Shown here: in pieces, positions 7,319 to 18,709 of the stretch | Position numbering within the stretch: position 1 is the first letter of the stretch | Layout of the letters: every line of letters begins with the position of its first letter | Source of the DNA: Flavisphingopyxis soli | Lineage (GTDB): Bacteria > Pseudomonadota > Alphaproteobacteria > Sphingomonadales > Sphingomonadaceae | Assembly (NCBI RefSeq): GCF_007995095.1 | Contig: NZ_VOPY01000001.1 | Coordinates: forward strand, 1,079,001 to 1,143,000 | Length of the DNA stretch: 64,000 bases | Direction: 5' to 3' | Program-made: the position numbers and the translations under genes | The notes under the pieces: generated by a model | What the model was told of the DNA's origin: nothing | Seen by the model: only the letters and a program-made list of their open reading frames with translations | Database searches by the model: none

Positions 7319-8824
7319 CTAGAGGCACGCCTCGAGATAGGGCTGGTCGAATCCGAACATCCGCGCCTTGTCGAGCGTATAGGGGCGCAAGCCCATCGCG
7401 CGGTATTCGCCCTCGATCTTGCCGTCGGCGTCCTCGGAAATATATTCGAACTTGAACAGTTCCTGCGTGACGATGACGTCGCCTTCCATGCCGATCACCT
7501 CGGTGATGTTGGTGACGCGGCGCGAACCGTCGCGCAGGCGTTTCACCTGGACGATGAGGTCGACCGATTCGGCGATCTGGCGCGAAATGGCTTCCTTGGG
7601 GATCTTGATGTCGCCCATCAGGATCATGTTTTCCATACGGCCAAGGCATTCGCGCGGGCTGTTGGCGTGAAGCGTACACATCGAACCGTCATGGCCGGTG
7701 TTCATTGCGGCCAGCAGGTCGAAACACTCGGCGCCACGAATTTCGCCGAGGATGATGCGATCGGGACGCATACGCAGGGCGTTCTTGACGAGGTCGCCGA
7801 TGGTGATCGCGCCCTGGCCTTCGAGGTTGGGCGGGCGGGTTTCGAGCGGCAGCCAGTGCGGCTGCTGCAGGCGAAGTTCGGCGGCATCCTCGATGGTGAG
7901 GACGCGTTCGCCCGGATCGATCATCTTCGATAGTGCGTTGAGCATCGTCGTCTTGCCCGAGCCGGTACCGCCCGAGATGACGACGTTGAACCGGCACGCG
8001 CCCGCGATCTTCAAAGCGGTGCACATCTTCGGGCTCATCGCGTTCCAATCCTTGAGATTGTCGAGCGTGATCGGCTTGGCGGAGAATTTACGAATCGAGA
8101 TCGCGGTGCCGCGCAGCGATAGCGGCGGGACGATGACGTTGACGCGGCTGCCGTCCTTGAGACGGGCATCGGCGAGCGGGGTGGTCTGGTCGACGCGGCG
8201 GCCGACCATGTTGACGATCCGCTGGGCGATCTGGAACAGATGCTCCTCGTCGCGGAACTGGATCGGGGCCAAGGTAAGCTTGCCGCCTTTTTCGATGTAG
8301 GTCTGGTCGGGGCCGTTGACCATGATGTCCGAGATGTCGGGATCGGAGAGCAGTTCCTCGAGCGGCCCGAAACCGAGCAGCTCGTCGACCAGCACCTTTT
8401 CGAGCGCGAACTGTTCGCGCCGGTTGAGCGTGAGCTTGAGCTCGGCGAGCACCTCCATCACGATCGGACGGAATTCCTCGGTCAGCTCTTCCTTGTTGAG
8501 CGTCGCGGCGGCTTCGGGATCGACGCGTTCGAGCAGGCGCGGCAGCACCTGTTCCTTGATCTTGTGAACCGATGCCTCGAAACCCTGCGGCTTTTCGGCT
8601 TCGACCGTGTCGGCCGAACGCAAGGCGAGGCGCGACATCGCTTCGTCGTGCGGTGTCTGCGGTTCGGCATCGACCGCACCGGTCAGCACGGCGGGATCGA
8701 TCGGCGGGAATTGCTCGCCGCCTTCCGATTTCTTCTGAACGGGACCGACGCCCTGCATCGGCTTGGCGACACCGAACGATGGCTTGGCCCCGCTGGCCCC
8801 AGGTTTGCGCCCGAATGCACTCAT
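7319..8824 (-). CDS. cpaF: CpaF/TadA family type II secretion ATPase
   Basis: This is a 501-residue cytoplasmic ATPase of the CpaF/TadA group that powers Flp-type pilus assembly. A disordered N-terminus of about 80 residues is followed by the N-terminal domain (LLGFGPLEELLSDP, ISDIMVNGP). The Walker A is GGTGSGKTTML near residue 285, followed by an Asp box, RPDRIILGEIRGAE (Walker B region) and the His box TGHDGSMCTLHANS. A good AAGGGA site precedes the ATG. No other tad/cpa genes (CpaB, CpaC, CpaE, TadB, TadC, pilin) are adjacent, so its partners must be encoded elsewhere or it works with another system. The downstream 7-bp gap to a convergent gene excludes further operon members. Confidence 0.93.
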   Translation of the reverse strand: MSAFGRKPGASGAKPSFGVAKPMQGVGPVQKKSEGGEQFPPIDPAVLTGAVDAEPQTPHDEAMSRLALRSADTVEAEKPQGFEASVHKIKEQVLPRLLERVDPEAAATLNKEELTEEFRPIVMEVLAELKLTLNRREQFALEKVLVDELLGFGPLEELLSDPDISDIMVNGPDQTYIEKGGKLTLAPIQFRDEEHLFQIAQRIVNMVGRRVDQTTPLADARLKDGSRVNVIVPPLSLRGTAISIRKFSAKPITLDNLKDWNAMSPKMCTALKIAGACRFNVVISGGTGSGKTTMLNALSKMIDPGERVLTIEDAAELRLQQPHWLPLETRPPNLEGQGAITIGDLVKNALRMRPDRIILGEIRGAECFDLLAAMNTGHDGSMCTLHANSPRECLGRMENMILMGDIKIPKEAISRQIAESVDLIVQVKRLRDGSRRVTNITEVIGMEGDVIVTQELFKFEYISEDADGKIEGEYRAMGLRPYTLDKARMFGFDQPYLEACL

Positions 8825-8962
8825 TGAAATCGTCCCTTTCCCGGCGCCGACAGTCCGGTTTGCGCCAGTGGTCGAAGTCGATTGCTAGCGGGAAATGGTA
8901 AACCAATCGGAAACTTAGAGTCGGAAGCGTGCAATTGTGACGAATTTATCGGGCCAAAACGA

Positions 8963-8991
8963 AAAACCCCGGCGCGAGCGGCCGGGGTTTT
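8963..8991 (-). terminator. Rho-independent terminator of the atp operon
   Basis: AAAACCCCGGC (8963-8973) and GCCGGGGTTTT (8981-8991) form a perfect 11-bp stem with a 7-base loop. On the minus strand it is followed by a T-run. It lies 27 bp after the atpC stop and also ends any plus-strand transcription toward atpC. Confidence 0.9.
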
Positions 8992-9017
8992 GAACGTCTA
9001 AAAGGGAGAAGGTGCGA

Positions 9018-9275
9018 CTATTCGCCGATCTTCTCGGCCAGCACGGTCAGTCCGTTGGCGCTGACCTCGGCAAAGCCGCCCTCGATCGCCAGCGTCTCGG
9101 GCTCGCCGCCTTCGGTCTTGTAAATCGTCAGCGCGCCGTCGCGGATCGTCGACATGAAGGGGGCATGGCCCTCGAGCACGCCGAAATCGCCCTCGCTGCC
9201 GGGCACGACGACCATATAGGCCTCGTCCGAGCGGACCAGCTTTTCGGGCGTTACGATTTCGAACTTGAGTGCCAT
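9018..9275 (-). CDS. atpC: ATP synthase F1 epsilon subunit, short form
   Basis: This 85-residue protein consists of only the N-terminal beta-sandwich of F1 epsilon ([12 protein letters not shown], the [12 protein letters not shown] signature, IEGGFAEV). Typical bacterial epsilon is about 130-140 residues with a C-terminal two-helix arm that can insert into the F1 head and inhibit ATP hydrolysis; here the frame stops right after the sandwich (LAEKIGE). It still should link gamma to the c-ring. It is the last gene of the atpHAGDC operon, but a 96-bp palindromic repeat separates it from atpD. From memory, short epsilons occur in other sphingomonads, so this is probably native rather than a truncation. 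Confidence 0.95.
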   Translation of the reverse strand: MALKFEIVTPEKLVRSDEAYMVVVPGSEGDFGVLEGHAPFMSTIRDGALTIYKTEGGEPETLAIEGGFAEVSANGLTVLAEKIGE

Positions 9276-9285
9276 GTCTTTTCTC

Positions 9286-9381
9286 CACCCCTCCCCTTTA
9301 GGGGAGGGGTCGGGGGTGGGGAAGCGGGGAGGGGCAGATAGCCATGCCCCACCCCAACCCCTCCCCTGAAGGGGAGGGGCT
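9286..9381. repeat. Large palindromic repeat between atpD and atpC
   Basis: Two perfect hairpins, CCCCTCCCC-TTTA-GGGGAGGGG (9288-9309) and CCCCTCCCC-TGAA-GGGGAGGGG (9358-9379), bound the element. The inner parts (ggggtcgggggtgggg and ccccaccccaacccc) also pair imperfectly, so nearly the whole element can fold on itself. It is built like the elements at 4303 and 6033 but in a different subfamily, and it lies inside an essential operon. Confidence 0.8.
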
Positions 9382-9388
9382 AAGATGA

Positions 9389-10927
<1,539 letters not shown>

Positions 10928-11800
10928 TTAGAGCGCTTCGGCGCCCGAGATGATTTCGACGAGTTCGGTGGTGATCGCGGCCTGGCGGCTGCGGTTATAC
11001 TGGATGGTGAGCTTCTGAATGAGGTCGCCCGCGTTGCGCGTGGCGTTGTCCATTGCGGTCATCGACGCGCCCTGTTCGCCGGCGACGTTTTCGAGCAGCG
11101 CCTTGAAGATCTGGATCGTGATGTTGCGCGGCAGCAGCTGTTCAAGGATTTCTTCCTCGTCGGGCTCGTATTCGACCGCGGCATCGCCGCCGACGGCTGC
11201 GGTCTCGGGCATCGCGACGGGGATGATCTGCTGCACAGTCGGTTCCTGGACCAAAGGCGAGCGGAACTTCGAATAGACCAAAGTCGCGACATCGAAATCG
11301 CCGGCTTCGTACATCGCGAGCAGCCGCGCGGCGATTTCCTTGGCTTCGTGAAAGCCCGGCGTCTTGACCGGTGTGGTGTCGTAATATTCGACGATTGCAT
11401 CTCCGTGGAGGCGCAGCAGGCCGCTACGCGCCTTGCGTCCGACGACCATGAACTTGACCGTCTTGCCAGCGTCGAGCAGCGACCGCGCCTGTTCGCGCGC
11501 CGCCTTGACGATGTTGGCGTTGAACGGACCGGCGAGACCGCGATCGGCGGCCGCGACGAGGAGCAGGTGAACCTGGTTCTTGCCGTTGCCGGCGAGCAGC
11601 GGCGGCGCACCGTCGCCCGACACCTGGCTGGCCAGGCTGGCGACGACGGCTTCGAGCCGCTCCGAATACGGTCGCGCGGCTTCGGCTGCCGCCTGCGCTT
11701 TACGCAGCTTGGCAGCGGCGACCATTTGCTTGGCCTTGGTGATCTTCTGGGTCGATTTGACCGAGCCGATCCGCCCTTTGAGTTCTTTCAGACTGGCCAT
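10928..11800 (-). CDS. atpG: ATP synthase F1 gamma subunit
   Basis: This is the 290-residue central stalk subunit, full length. The N-terminal helix ([24 protein letters not shown]) and the C-terminal helix ([18 protein letters not shown]...[15 protein letters not shown]) form the rotor coiled coil. The middle Rossmann-like part contains DRGLAGPFN near residue 85. Residues about 195-215 hold an acidic insert with DEEEI. It sits in the standard order between atpA (68 bp upstream) and atpD. Confidence 0.97.
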   Translation of the reverse strand: MASLKELKGRIGSVKSTQKITKAKQMVAAAKLRKAQAAAEAARPYSERLEAVVASLASQVSGDGAPPLLAGNGKNQVHLLLVAAADRGLAGPFNANIVKAAREQARSLLDAGKTVKFMVVGRKARSGLLRLHGDAIVEYYDTTPVKTPGFHEAKEIAARLLAMYEAGDFDVATLVYSKFRSPLVQEPTVQQIIPVAMPETAAVGGDAAVEYEPDEEEILEQLLPRNITIQIFKALLENVAGEQGASMTAMDNATRNAGDLIQKLTIQYNRSRQAAITTELVEIISGAEAL

Positions 11801-11868
11801 GTGATCCCGTCTTCAATCCCTAGTTATCGTCGCGCTGAAGGCATTCCAGCGGTGAAATGAAATCCGGC

Positions 11869-13401
<1,533 letters not shown>

Positions 13402-13431
13402 TTAGCCTTTCATCGAAGCCTGGTGAGGCTT

Positions 13432-13998
13432 TCAGCCCTTCATCGCGAGGGCGAGGGTGTTCAAACGGGTGCGGATCGAGGAATCGATCATCTGGCTGCC
13501 GATCTTGACGATCAGCCCGCCGAGAATCTCGGGGTCGGTTTTTTGCGTCAGCGTGACGTCGCGGCCGACGCGCGTCTTGAGCTTGGCCTTGAGCGCGGTC
13601 ACCTGGCCGCTCGACAGCGGCCGTGCCGAAACGACTTCGGCATCGACTTCGCCGCGCTGGTCGGCGGCGAGCAACTTGAACGCGCGCGCCATCGCGGGAA
13701 GTTCGGCAAGGCGATGGTTGGCGCTGACGACGCCGAGGAAATCGCGGGTCAGCGAATCGAGGCCGAGCGAGGCGGCGACAGCGTCGACGGCTTTGCCCGC
13801 CTGCGCGCGTGACAGCATCGGATTGGTGATCAGCGCCCTGAAGTCGCTCGACTGGGCGATCGCTTCGCCGAGCTTGGCGAGACTCGATTCGACCGCGCCA
13901 AGCGCTCCGCGCTCGTTCGCCAGATCGAACAGGGCGATTGCGTAACGCCCGCCCAGGCTCGCTTGAATGTTGGCCTGCATGCCGCCGGAATGATCCAC
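13432..13998 (-). CDS. atpH: ATP synthase F1 delta subunit
   Basis: This is the peripheral-stalk subunit that joins F1 alpha to the b subunits, 188 residues from the GTG at 13998. That start gives SGGMQANIQASLGGRYAIALF, and AGGA lies ten bases before it; the ATG at 13980 would shorten it by six residues. The N-terminal helical bundle (RYAIALFDLANE) and the C-terminal ILGGLIVKIGSQMIDSSIRTRL motif are intact. It is the first gene of the F1 operon. The 151-bp gap upstream to the protease stop must hold the operon promoter, but I cannot mark boxes in it. The Fo genes are not here, as is normal in alphaproteobacteria. Confidence 0.95.
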   Translation of the reverse strand: MDHSGGMQANIQASLGGRYAIALFDLANERGALGAVESSLAKLGEAIAQSSDFRALITNPMLSRAQAGKAVDAVAASLGLDSLTRDFLGVVSANHRLAELPAMARAFKLLAADQRGEVDAEVVSARPLSSGQVTALKAKLKTRVGRDVTLTQKTDPEILGGLIVKIGSQMIDSSIRTRLNTLALAMKG

Positions 13999-14149
13999 GC
14001 GCCCAATGTCCTTTTTGGAAGCCCGATTAAGTGATTCGCGCAAAAAATGCGGGCATCCGAGGGGAGTCCGCATCGCGAGTTGCGGCGCGCCTAGCATCGC
14101 CTTGTGCGGCTTGCAAGTGCGTGCGCCCCGCTTGATTGCAGATGCCGAT

Positions 14150-15691
14150 TTAGCGCGCCTTGCGGCAGTCGTAGACGAGCCGCTCATTGGGGTCGGCCGG
14201 GAGCATCGCGAGGATTGCGTCCTGCTGGACGCCGAGCGCCTGAACCGCTGCGGGATCGGCAGTGCATTGCTTGGTCGAGACGTTGGCACGCAATTCGCGA
14301 GCGCGCGCCATGGTTTCGGCATCGAGCAGGTAGCGCTGGTTGCGATATGTAGCGTCGACAGGATCGAAGCTCAGCACCGACACGGTCGCCTCTTCGTTGG
14401 GGACGAGCACGCGACTCCAGCGACCGTCACTGCCGAGTGCATATTGCGTGCGCCCGTTGACGCAGCCGGCATCGTCGAACTCGAGAGCGACATCATCAGT
14501 CGGTGAAACCGTGATCCGGCTGCGCTCGGGCGCAATTGTGCAGAGCTGCTTGCCCGTTGCCGCAAGGCTGGTCGTTCCTGATCCGCTGCCGTCGCGCGCG
14601 ATGTCGGGAACCGCGATGTCGCTCGGTGACGGGCGGGTGAGAAAGACGATCAGCGCGGCGAGCATCAGCACTCCGCCGACCCCGCCGGCGATCTTTGCGT
14701 CGCGTTCGCGGCTCTTGGTCGTGAACAGGCCTGCCGCGCCGAGCGCCAGCGCGCCGAACACGAACAGGGCGAGCGCCAGCGCCATGCGGTTTTCGCGGCT
14801 CGTCTCGTTGGCAGCATGCGCCTGTTCGAGCGCCGCGCTCCGCTTGGCCGCGGCGTCGGCATCGCGCTTGTCCCGCGCGGCGGCGGCGATTCGCTGTTCT
14901 GTGGTCATCCGCGCGCTGTCGCGGCTCGATGCTTCGGCCATCGTCAGGCATGCGCTCGAAATCGCGGTATATTTCTGGTTCGATTCGCCCAGGAAGCGCG
15001 TCAGTTCGCGGTTCGATATGGCAAAAGCGAAGGGCGAATCGCCATCGTCGGCGCGCGTGATGAAGGTGTTTACGCCGACCACCCGACCGCATTCGTCGAC
15101 TAGCGGTCCGCCCGAATTGCCGCGCGCGATGCTTGCGGTGTGAACCATCGCCGCAATGCCGTTGATGACCTGCTGGTTCGACAGATTGCCGTTAGACCGG
15201 ACCGGGGTGCGTGGGGTGATGTAATCGGCGGCATCGACCGCGGCGGCGGCATCTACGTTGCCCGGATAGCCCAGCGCGGTAACCTCTTCGCCCGGTTCGA
15301 ACGGCCCGGTATAGATTGCCGTCACCGGGATATGGCCTTCGACCATTTCGATGAGGGCAAGATCGCGCTTGGTGTCGATCGCGACGAGCCGCGCCTCATA
15401 GCTCTTCTTGCCCTCCGACGGGACAACGCCGAGCGCGACGTTCTGGGGGTATTTGACAGCCGATTCAACGACGTGCGCGTTGGTGACGATCCGCGTCGGT
15501 GATATCGCGAAGCCCGATCCGTGGCCGAAGCCGACGACCTCGCCATTGACGATTGCGACGGTGACGACGCGCACAACCCCGCGCCCGGCGGCGGCGACAT
15601 CGTCGGCCTGCGTCGGCGCAGCGATCGCGAGGGCGACAAGAGCGGCGATGAGCGCACAGAAACGGGCGAAGCGATGGGCAAGGCTGGTCAT
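14150..15691 (-). CDS. Exported trypsin-like serine protease with a membrane anchor
   Basis: This is a 513-residue protein with a cleavable-looking signal (about 1-29, ending TQADD). A chymotrypsin/DegP-type protease domain follows, with the full triad: His in IVTNAHVVES (near 72), Asp in TKRDLALIEM (near 110) and Ser in ARGNSGGPLVDE (near 192). After a coiled-coil-like Ala/Arg stretch (about 265-305) come two hydrophobic segments (about 310-330 and 345-365). A C-terminal domain with cysteines (GKQLCTI, DDAGCV, TKQCTAD, VYDCRKAR) closes the protein. There is no PDZ domain, unlike DegP. It probably acts in the periplasm, tethered to the inner membrane; the substrate is unknown. Confidence 0.85.
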   Translation of the reverse strand: MTSLAHRFARFCALIAALVALAIAAPTQADDVAAAGRGVVRVVTVAIVNGEVVGFGHGSGFAISPTRIVTNAHVVESAVKYPQNVALGVVPSEGKKSYEARLVAIDTKRDLALIEMVEGHIPVTAIYTGPFEPGEEVTALGYPGNVDAAAAVDAADYITPRTPVRSNGNLSNQQVINGIAAMVHTASIARGNSGGPLVDECGRVVGVNTFITRADDGDSPFAFAISNRELTRFLGESNQKYTAISSACLTMAEASSRDSARMTTEQRIAAAARDKRDADAAAKRSAALEQAHAANETSRENRMALALALFVFGALALGAAGLFTTKSRERDAKIAGGVGGVLMLAALIVFLTRPSPSDIAVPDIARDGSGSGTTSLAATGKQLCTIAPERSRITVSPTDDVALEFDDAGCVNGRTQYALGSDGRWSRVLVPNEEATVSVLSFDPVDATYRNQRYLLDAETMARARELRANVSTKQCTADPAAVQALGVQQDAILAMLPADPNERLVYDCRKAR

Positions 15692-15790
15692 GGCCGCCAG
15701 TGTCTAACCCGTCGCGCTTTGAACGCAAGGCGCGGGACGCCGAAGCGATGCTTGCGCGCTATCACGACACACGCAACAAGGAGGGCGAAT

Positions 15791-16828
15791 ATGACCCAGG
15801 CAGTCCCGATCGATGGCGAACAGGCATGGCAGGCCGTGCTGCGGCGTGACCGCAGCCACGACGGGCGTTTCGTCACCGGCGTCCTTTCGACGGGCATCTA
15901 TTGCCGCCCGTCGTGCGCTGCGCGCCATCCGCTGCGAAACAACGTGCGCTTCTTCGCCGACGGTACCGCCGCGCGGGCGGCTGGTCTCAGGCCCTGCAAA
16001 CGCTGCTCGCCCGACGATGTCGCGCGCGACGAACGTGCGGTGCTCGAAGCGATCGACGCGATCAAGCGATCGCAAGAACCGCTGGCGCTCGCGGCGTTGG
16101 CGCAACGGACCGGCTATTCGACGAGCCATTTCCAGCGCATCTTTACCGCGCAAACCGGCCTGTCACCCGCGGCCTATGCGCGCGCATTGCGCGATGAAAG
16201 GGCGCGGACCGCGCTGAGCGAGACCGGCCGCGTCACCGATGCGATCTACGATGCGGGCTTTTCGGGGCCGTCGCGATTCTACGATTCAGCGAAAGGAAAA
16301 CTCGGCATGACGGCTTCGATCTGGGCCGATGGCGGCAAGGGGACAACAATCCACTGGGCGGTCGTCACGACTTCGCTCGGCGAGATGTTCGTCGCCGCGA
16401 CCGACAAGGGCGTTTGCCGCCTGTCGTTCGACGAGGATGCGAGCGCGCTCGCCAGGCGTTTCCCCAACGCCGAACTGGTCGAGGGCGGCGCGGCGTTCGA
16501 AAAACTGCTTGCCGACGTCGTCGCGTCGGTCGAGGCACCGGGCGACTTCAGCCATATCCCGCTCGACGTGAAGGGCACCGCCTTCCAGGAAGCGTGCTGG
16601 GCGGCGCTGCGCGCGATCCCGCCCGGCGAAACCCGCAGCTATGCGGATATTGCCGCTGCCGCCGGCAGCCCCAAAGCGACACGCGCGGCGGGGTCGGCCA
16701 ACGCCGACAACCATGTCGCGGTGCTGATCCCGTGCCACCGCGTCATCCGCAAGGACGGCAGCCTGGGCGGCTATGCCTATGGCCTCGAGCGCAAGACCGC
16801 GTTGCTCGACAAGGAACGCAACGCCTAG
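15791..16828 (+). CDS. ada: Bifunctional DNA repair methyltransferase and transcriptional activator Ada
   Basis: This is a 345-residue full-length Ada. The ATG at 15791 follows AAGGAGG, and from it the zinc cysteines fall at 38, 42, 69 and 72, the same numbers as in E. coli Ada. Cys38 (GIYCRPSC) is the phosphotriester methyl acceptor. An AraC-type helix-turn-helix follows (LAQRTGYSTSHFQRIF, near 105-125). The C-terminal O6-methylguanine methyltransferase has its acceptor in IPCHRVI (Cys315). The methylated N-domain would activate its own gene and other alkylation genes. The gene is divergent from the protease at 14150, so the 99-bp gap should hold its promoter. Its stop shares the CTAG at 16825-16828 with the convergent esterase. 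Confidence 0.96.
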   Translation: MTQAVPIDGEQAWQAVLRRDRSHDGRFVTGVLSTGIYCRPSCAARHPLRNNVRFFADGTAARAAGLRPCKRCSPDDVARDERAVLEAIDAIKRSQEPLALAALAQRTGYSTSHFQRIFTAQTGLSPAAYARALRDERARTALSETGRVTDAIYDAGFSGPSRFYDSAKGKLGMTASIWADGGKGTTIHWAVVTTSLGEMFVAATDKGVCRLSFDEDASALARRFPNAELVEGGAAFEKLLADVVASVEAPGDFSHIPLDVKGTAFQEACWAALRAIPPGETRSYADIAAAAGSPKATRAAGSANADNHVAVLIPCHRVIRKDGSLGGYAYGLERKTALLDKERNA

Positions 16829-18381
16829 CCGTTGGGCCGCGCCACCGCGTACATTTCCCCGGCGATCGTTTTCATTAGCGCCTGTCGATCACCGTCCTGT
16901 TCGAAGAGATCGAAATGCGTCTTGCCGGGCAGGTAGCGGAACGAGGATTTCGCGCCGAGCCCGTCGAGCACCGCTTGCAACCTGTGCGCCGGGCCGTCGA
17001 GATAGAAGGTATCGGCGGACCCGACGATAAGGTGGATCTTGCCGTCGAGATCGGGCTTGAGCGTGGGCCAGTCGCGCGCGACGATGTGGGCAATGTCGTA
17101 ATGGTCGCGCCAATATGCGGCGACCTTGGGATCGACCGCGCCGGTCGCACGATCGAAAATGGTGCAGGGGCGGCCGTCGGGGCATCTGGGCGAGAAGACC
17201 CATTCGAAGCTAGCGAACTGTCCGCCATAGGGACCAAGCGCTGCTTCGAGCCGGCCGAAATCGGCGATGCTCGCGATCACCTTGCCCTTGTCGCGGATCA
17301 GCGGCGGGGCTTCACCCTTGGCATCGCTGTAGAAATTGGCACCCGGCGCGTAGAGATCGATATTGGTGAAATCGTGGAAGTCACTCGGGTCGGGCGAGGT
17401 CGGCCAGCTGCCCCCGAAGACTTTCGGATAGGCAATCTGCAACCACAGCGTCGACCAACCACCCGAGCTATGCCCGGTAAGGAAGCGGCCCGAGGGTCGG
17501 GCATCCATGCGATATTTCGCCTCGAGCGCGGGGATCAGTTCGGTCTTTAGCGCAGTTCCCCAGGGACCGTTATTGACCGAATCGGCGAATTCATGCGTGC
17601 CGGTGGCGACATGGTGGTCGAGAAAAACCCAGATCATCGGCGGGATATCGCCCGCCGCCATCATCGCGGCCATGTTTGCCGCGCTGAAGCGCGCGCTGTC
17701 GAGCGTGCTGCCGAAACCGCCATCCGAATAGACCGTGGGGTATCGGGCATTGCCATCGCGATAACCCGGCGGAAGCGCGACCCAGCCCTTGATCGCGGTC
17801 GAATTGCCCCAGAAGGCGGTCATTGCGGGGCTGGTGAAATCGACCGGCTCGACCGAACGCATCGCTGTCGTAAGCGCAGTCCGGCGCGCCTCGGGCAGGC
17901 TGGCCATGTACGCATCTGTATCGGTTGCGGGTAGGCGCGTGGTCAGTGTCAGCGTCGGGACGGGGCCGGGCAGTTGGACAATGACCGGTTTTGAGACGAG
18001 GTCGCCCGCGCCGCGCCCTTTGTAATTATAGCTGTGATCGCCATCGAGCACCGCCTGGATGCGATATTTGCCCGGCGAGAGCTTCGACCAGGCAACCGGA
18101 AAGGCATCGGTTTCGGCGCCGACCAGCGCCGGTGTGCCGGGCACCATCGCGGTCACTTCGCGGCCTACCACTGCCGTACCGGTCGGTGAAAAGGCCGAGG
18201 TATCGACATCGTCACCGGGCTTGTCATCGGACGAAATCGGCTTGGCAAAGACGAGGATGCGCCCCGATTGCGTCGCGCCAAGATCGGCATCGACGACGAC
18301 GGGGATCGTTACCGGCGCATTCTGGGCCGACGCAGGCGCCGACAGGACAAACGCGGCTGCGAGCAGAAGGCGAATACGCAT
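16825..18381 (-). CDS. Exported esterase-like alpha/beta hydrolase (Esterase D/enterochelin esterase type)
   Basis: This is a 518-residue exported hydrolase. The ATG at 18381 is chosen because AAGGA sits six bases before it; a signal peptide (about 1-20, ending ASAQ) follows. The first 170 residues form an Ig-like beta domain. The hydrolase domain then runs from GWVALPPGYRDG, with the nucleophile in LTGHSSGGW (near 305) and the probable His in LPGKTHFDLF (near 490). This is the Esterase/putative acetyl-esterase fold that includes enterochelin esterase Fes. The substrate is unknown. A decayed partial copy of its C-terminal coding region lies at 18488-18643. Its stop codon overlaps that of ada. 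Confidence 0.85.
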   Translation of the reverse strand: MRIRLLLAAAFVLSAPASAQNAPVTIPVVVDADLGATQSGRILVFAKPISSDDKPGDDVDTSAFSPTGTAVVGREVTAMVPGTPALVGAETDAFPVAWSKLSPGKYRIQAVLDGDHSYNYKGRGAGDLVSKPVIVQLPGPVPTLTLTTRLPATDTDAYMASLPEARRTALTTAMRSVEPVDFTSPAMTAFWGNSTAIKGWVALPPGYRDGNARYPTVYSDGGFGSTLDSARFSAANMAAMMAAGDIPPMIWVFLDHHVATGTHEFADSVNNGPWGTALKTELIPALEAKYRMDARPSGRFLTGHSSGGWSTLWLQIAYPKVFGGSWPTSPDPSDFHDFTNIDLYAPGANFYSDAKGEAPPLIRDKGKVIASIADFGRLEAALGPYGGQFASFEWVFSPRCPDGRPCTIFDRATGAVDPKVAAYWRDHYDIAHIVARDWPTLKPDLDGKIHLIVGSADTFYLDGPAHRLQAVLDGLGAKSSFRYLPGKTHFDLFEQDGDRQALMKTIAGEMYAVARPNG

Positions 18382-18487
18382 CGGCAATCCTTTTGTGCGA
18401 GGTTAGCTCACTATATGTGCCGCGCACTTTGCGGCGATGCAACGGGTAGCTTGATCGCCCGCGCGAGATCGACTGAGTGGCTCGGCT

Positions 18488-18643
18488 TCACATGAAGCTA
18501 TCCGGATCGCCGTCGACCGTAACGCAGAGTTGAGACTCCATTCCGGACAAATCGAGATGCATCTTGCCGAGCAGGAAGCGGAACGATGATTTGCGCCCAG
18601 CGCATCAAGCCCCAGCCCGTCAAACATTACCTCGATCCGATGC
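18488..18643 (-). pseudogene. Chimeric gene remnant: esterase C-terminal fragment joined to a copy of the priA tail
   Basis: On the minus strand this region reads QHRIEVMFDGLGLDALGA, then after a one-base frame change KSSFRFLLGKMHLDLS, matching HRLQAVLDGLGA and KSSFRYLPGKTHFDLF of the esterase at 16825. The frame continues straight into CVTVDGDPDSFM and a stop, matching VRVTVDVDPYSFM-stop of PriA at 19641. There is a 15-base insertion (GLDAL) and a one-base deletion relative to the intact esterase. It is a decayed remnant of a paralogous or duplicated locus. The 328-bp gap 18382-18709 holds nothing else I recognise. Confidence 0.7.
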
Positions 18644-18709
18644 TGGCATTCAGTTGGCCTTTTGTTTAGCCCCGGATAAAATCGGCCAATTCGAAAGGGA
18701 CTCAACACC

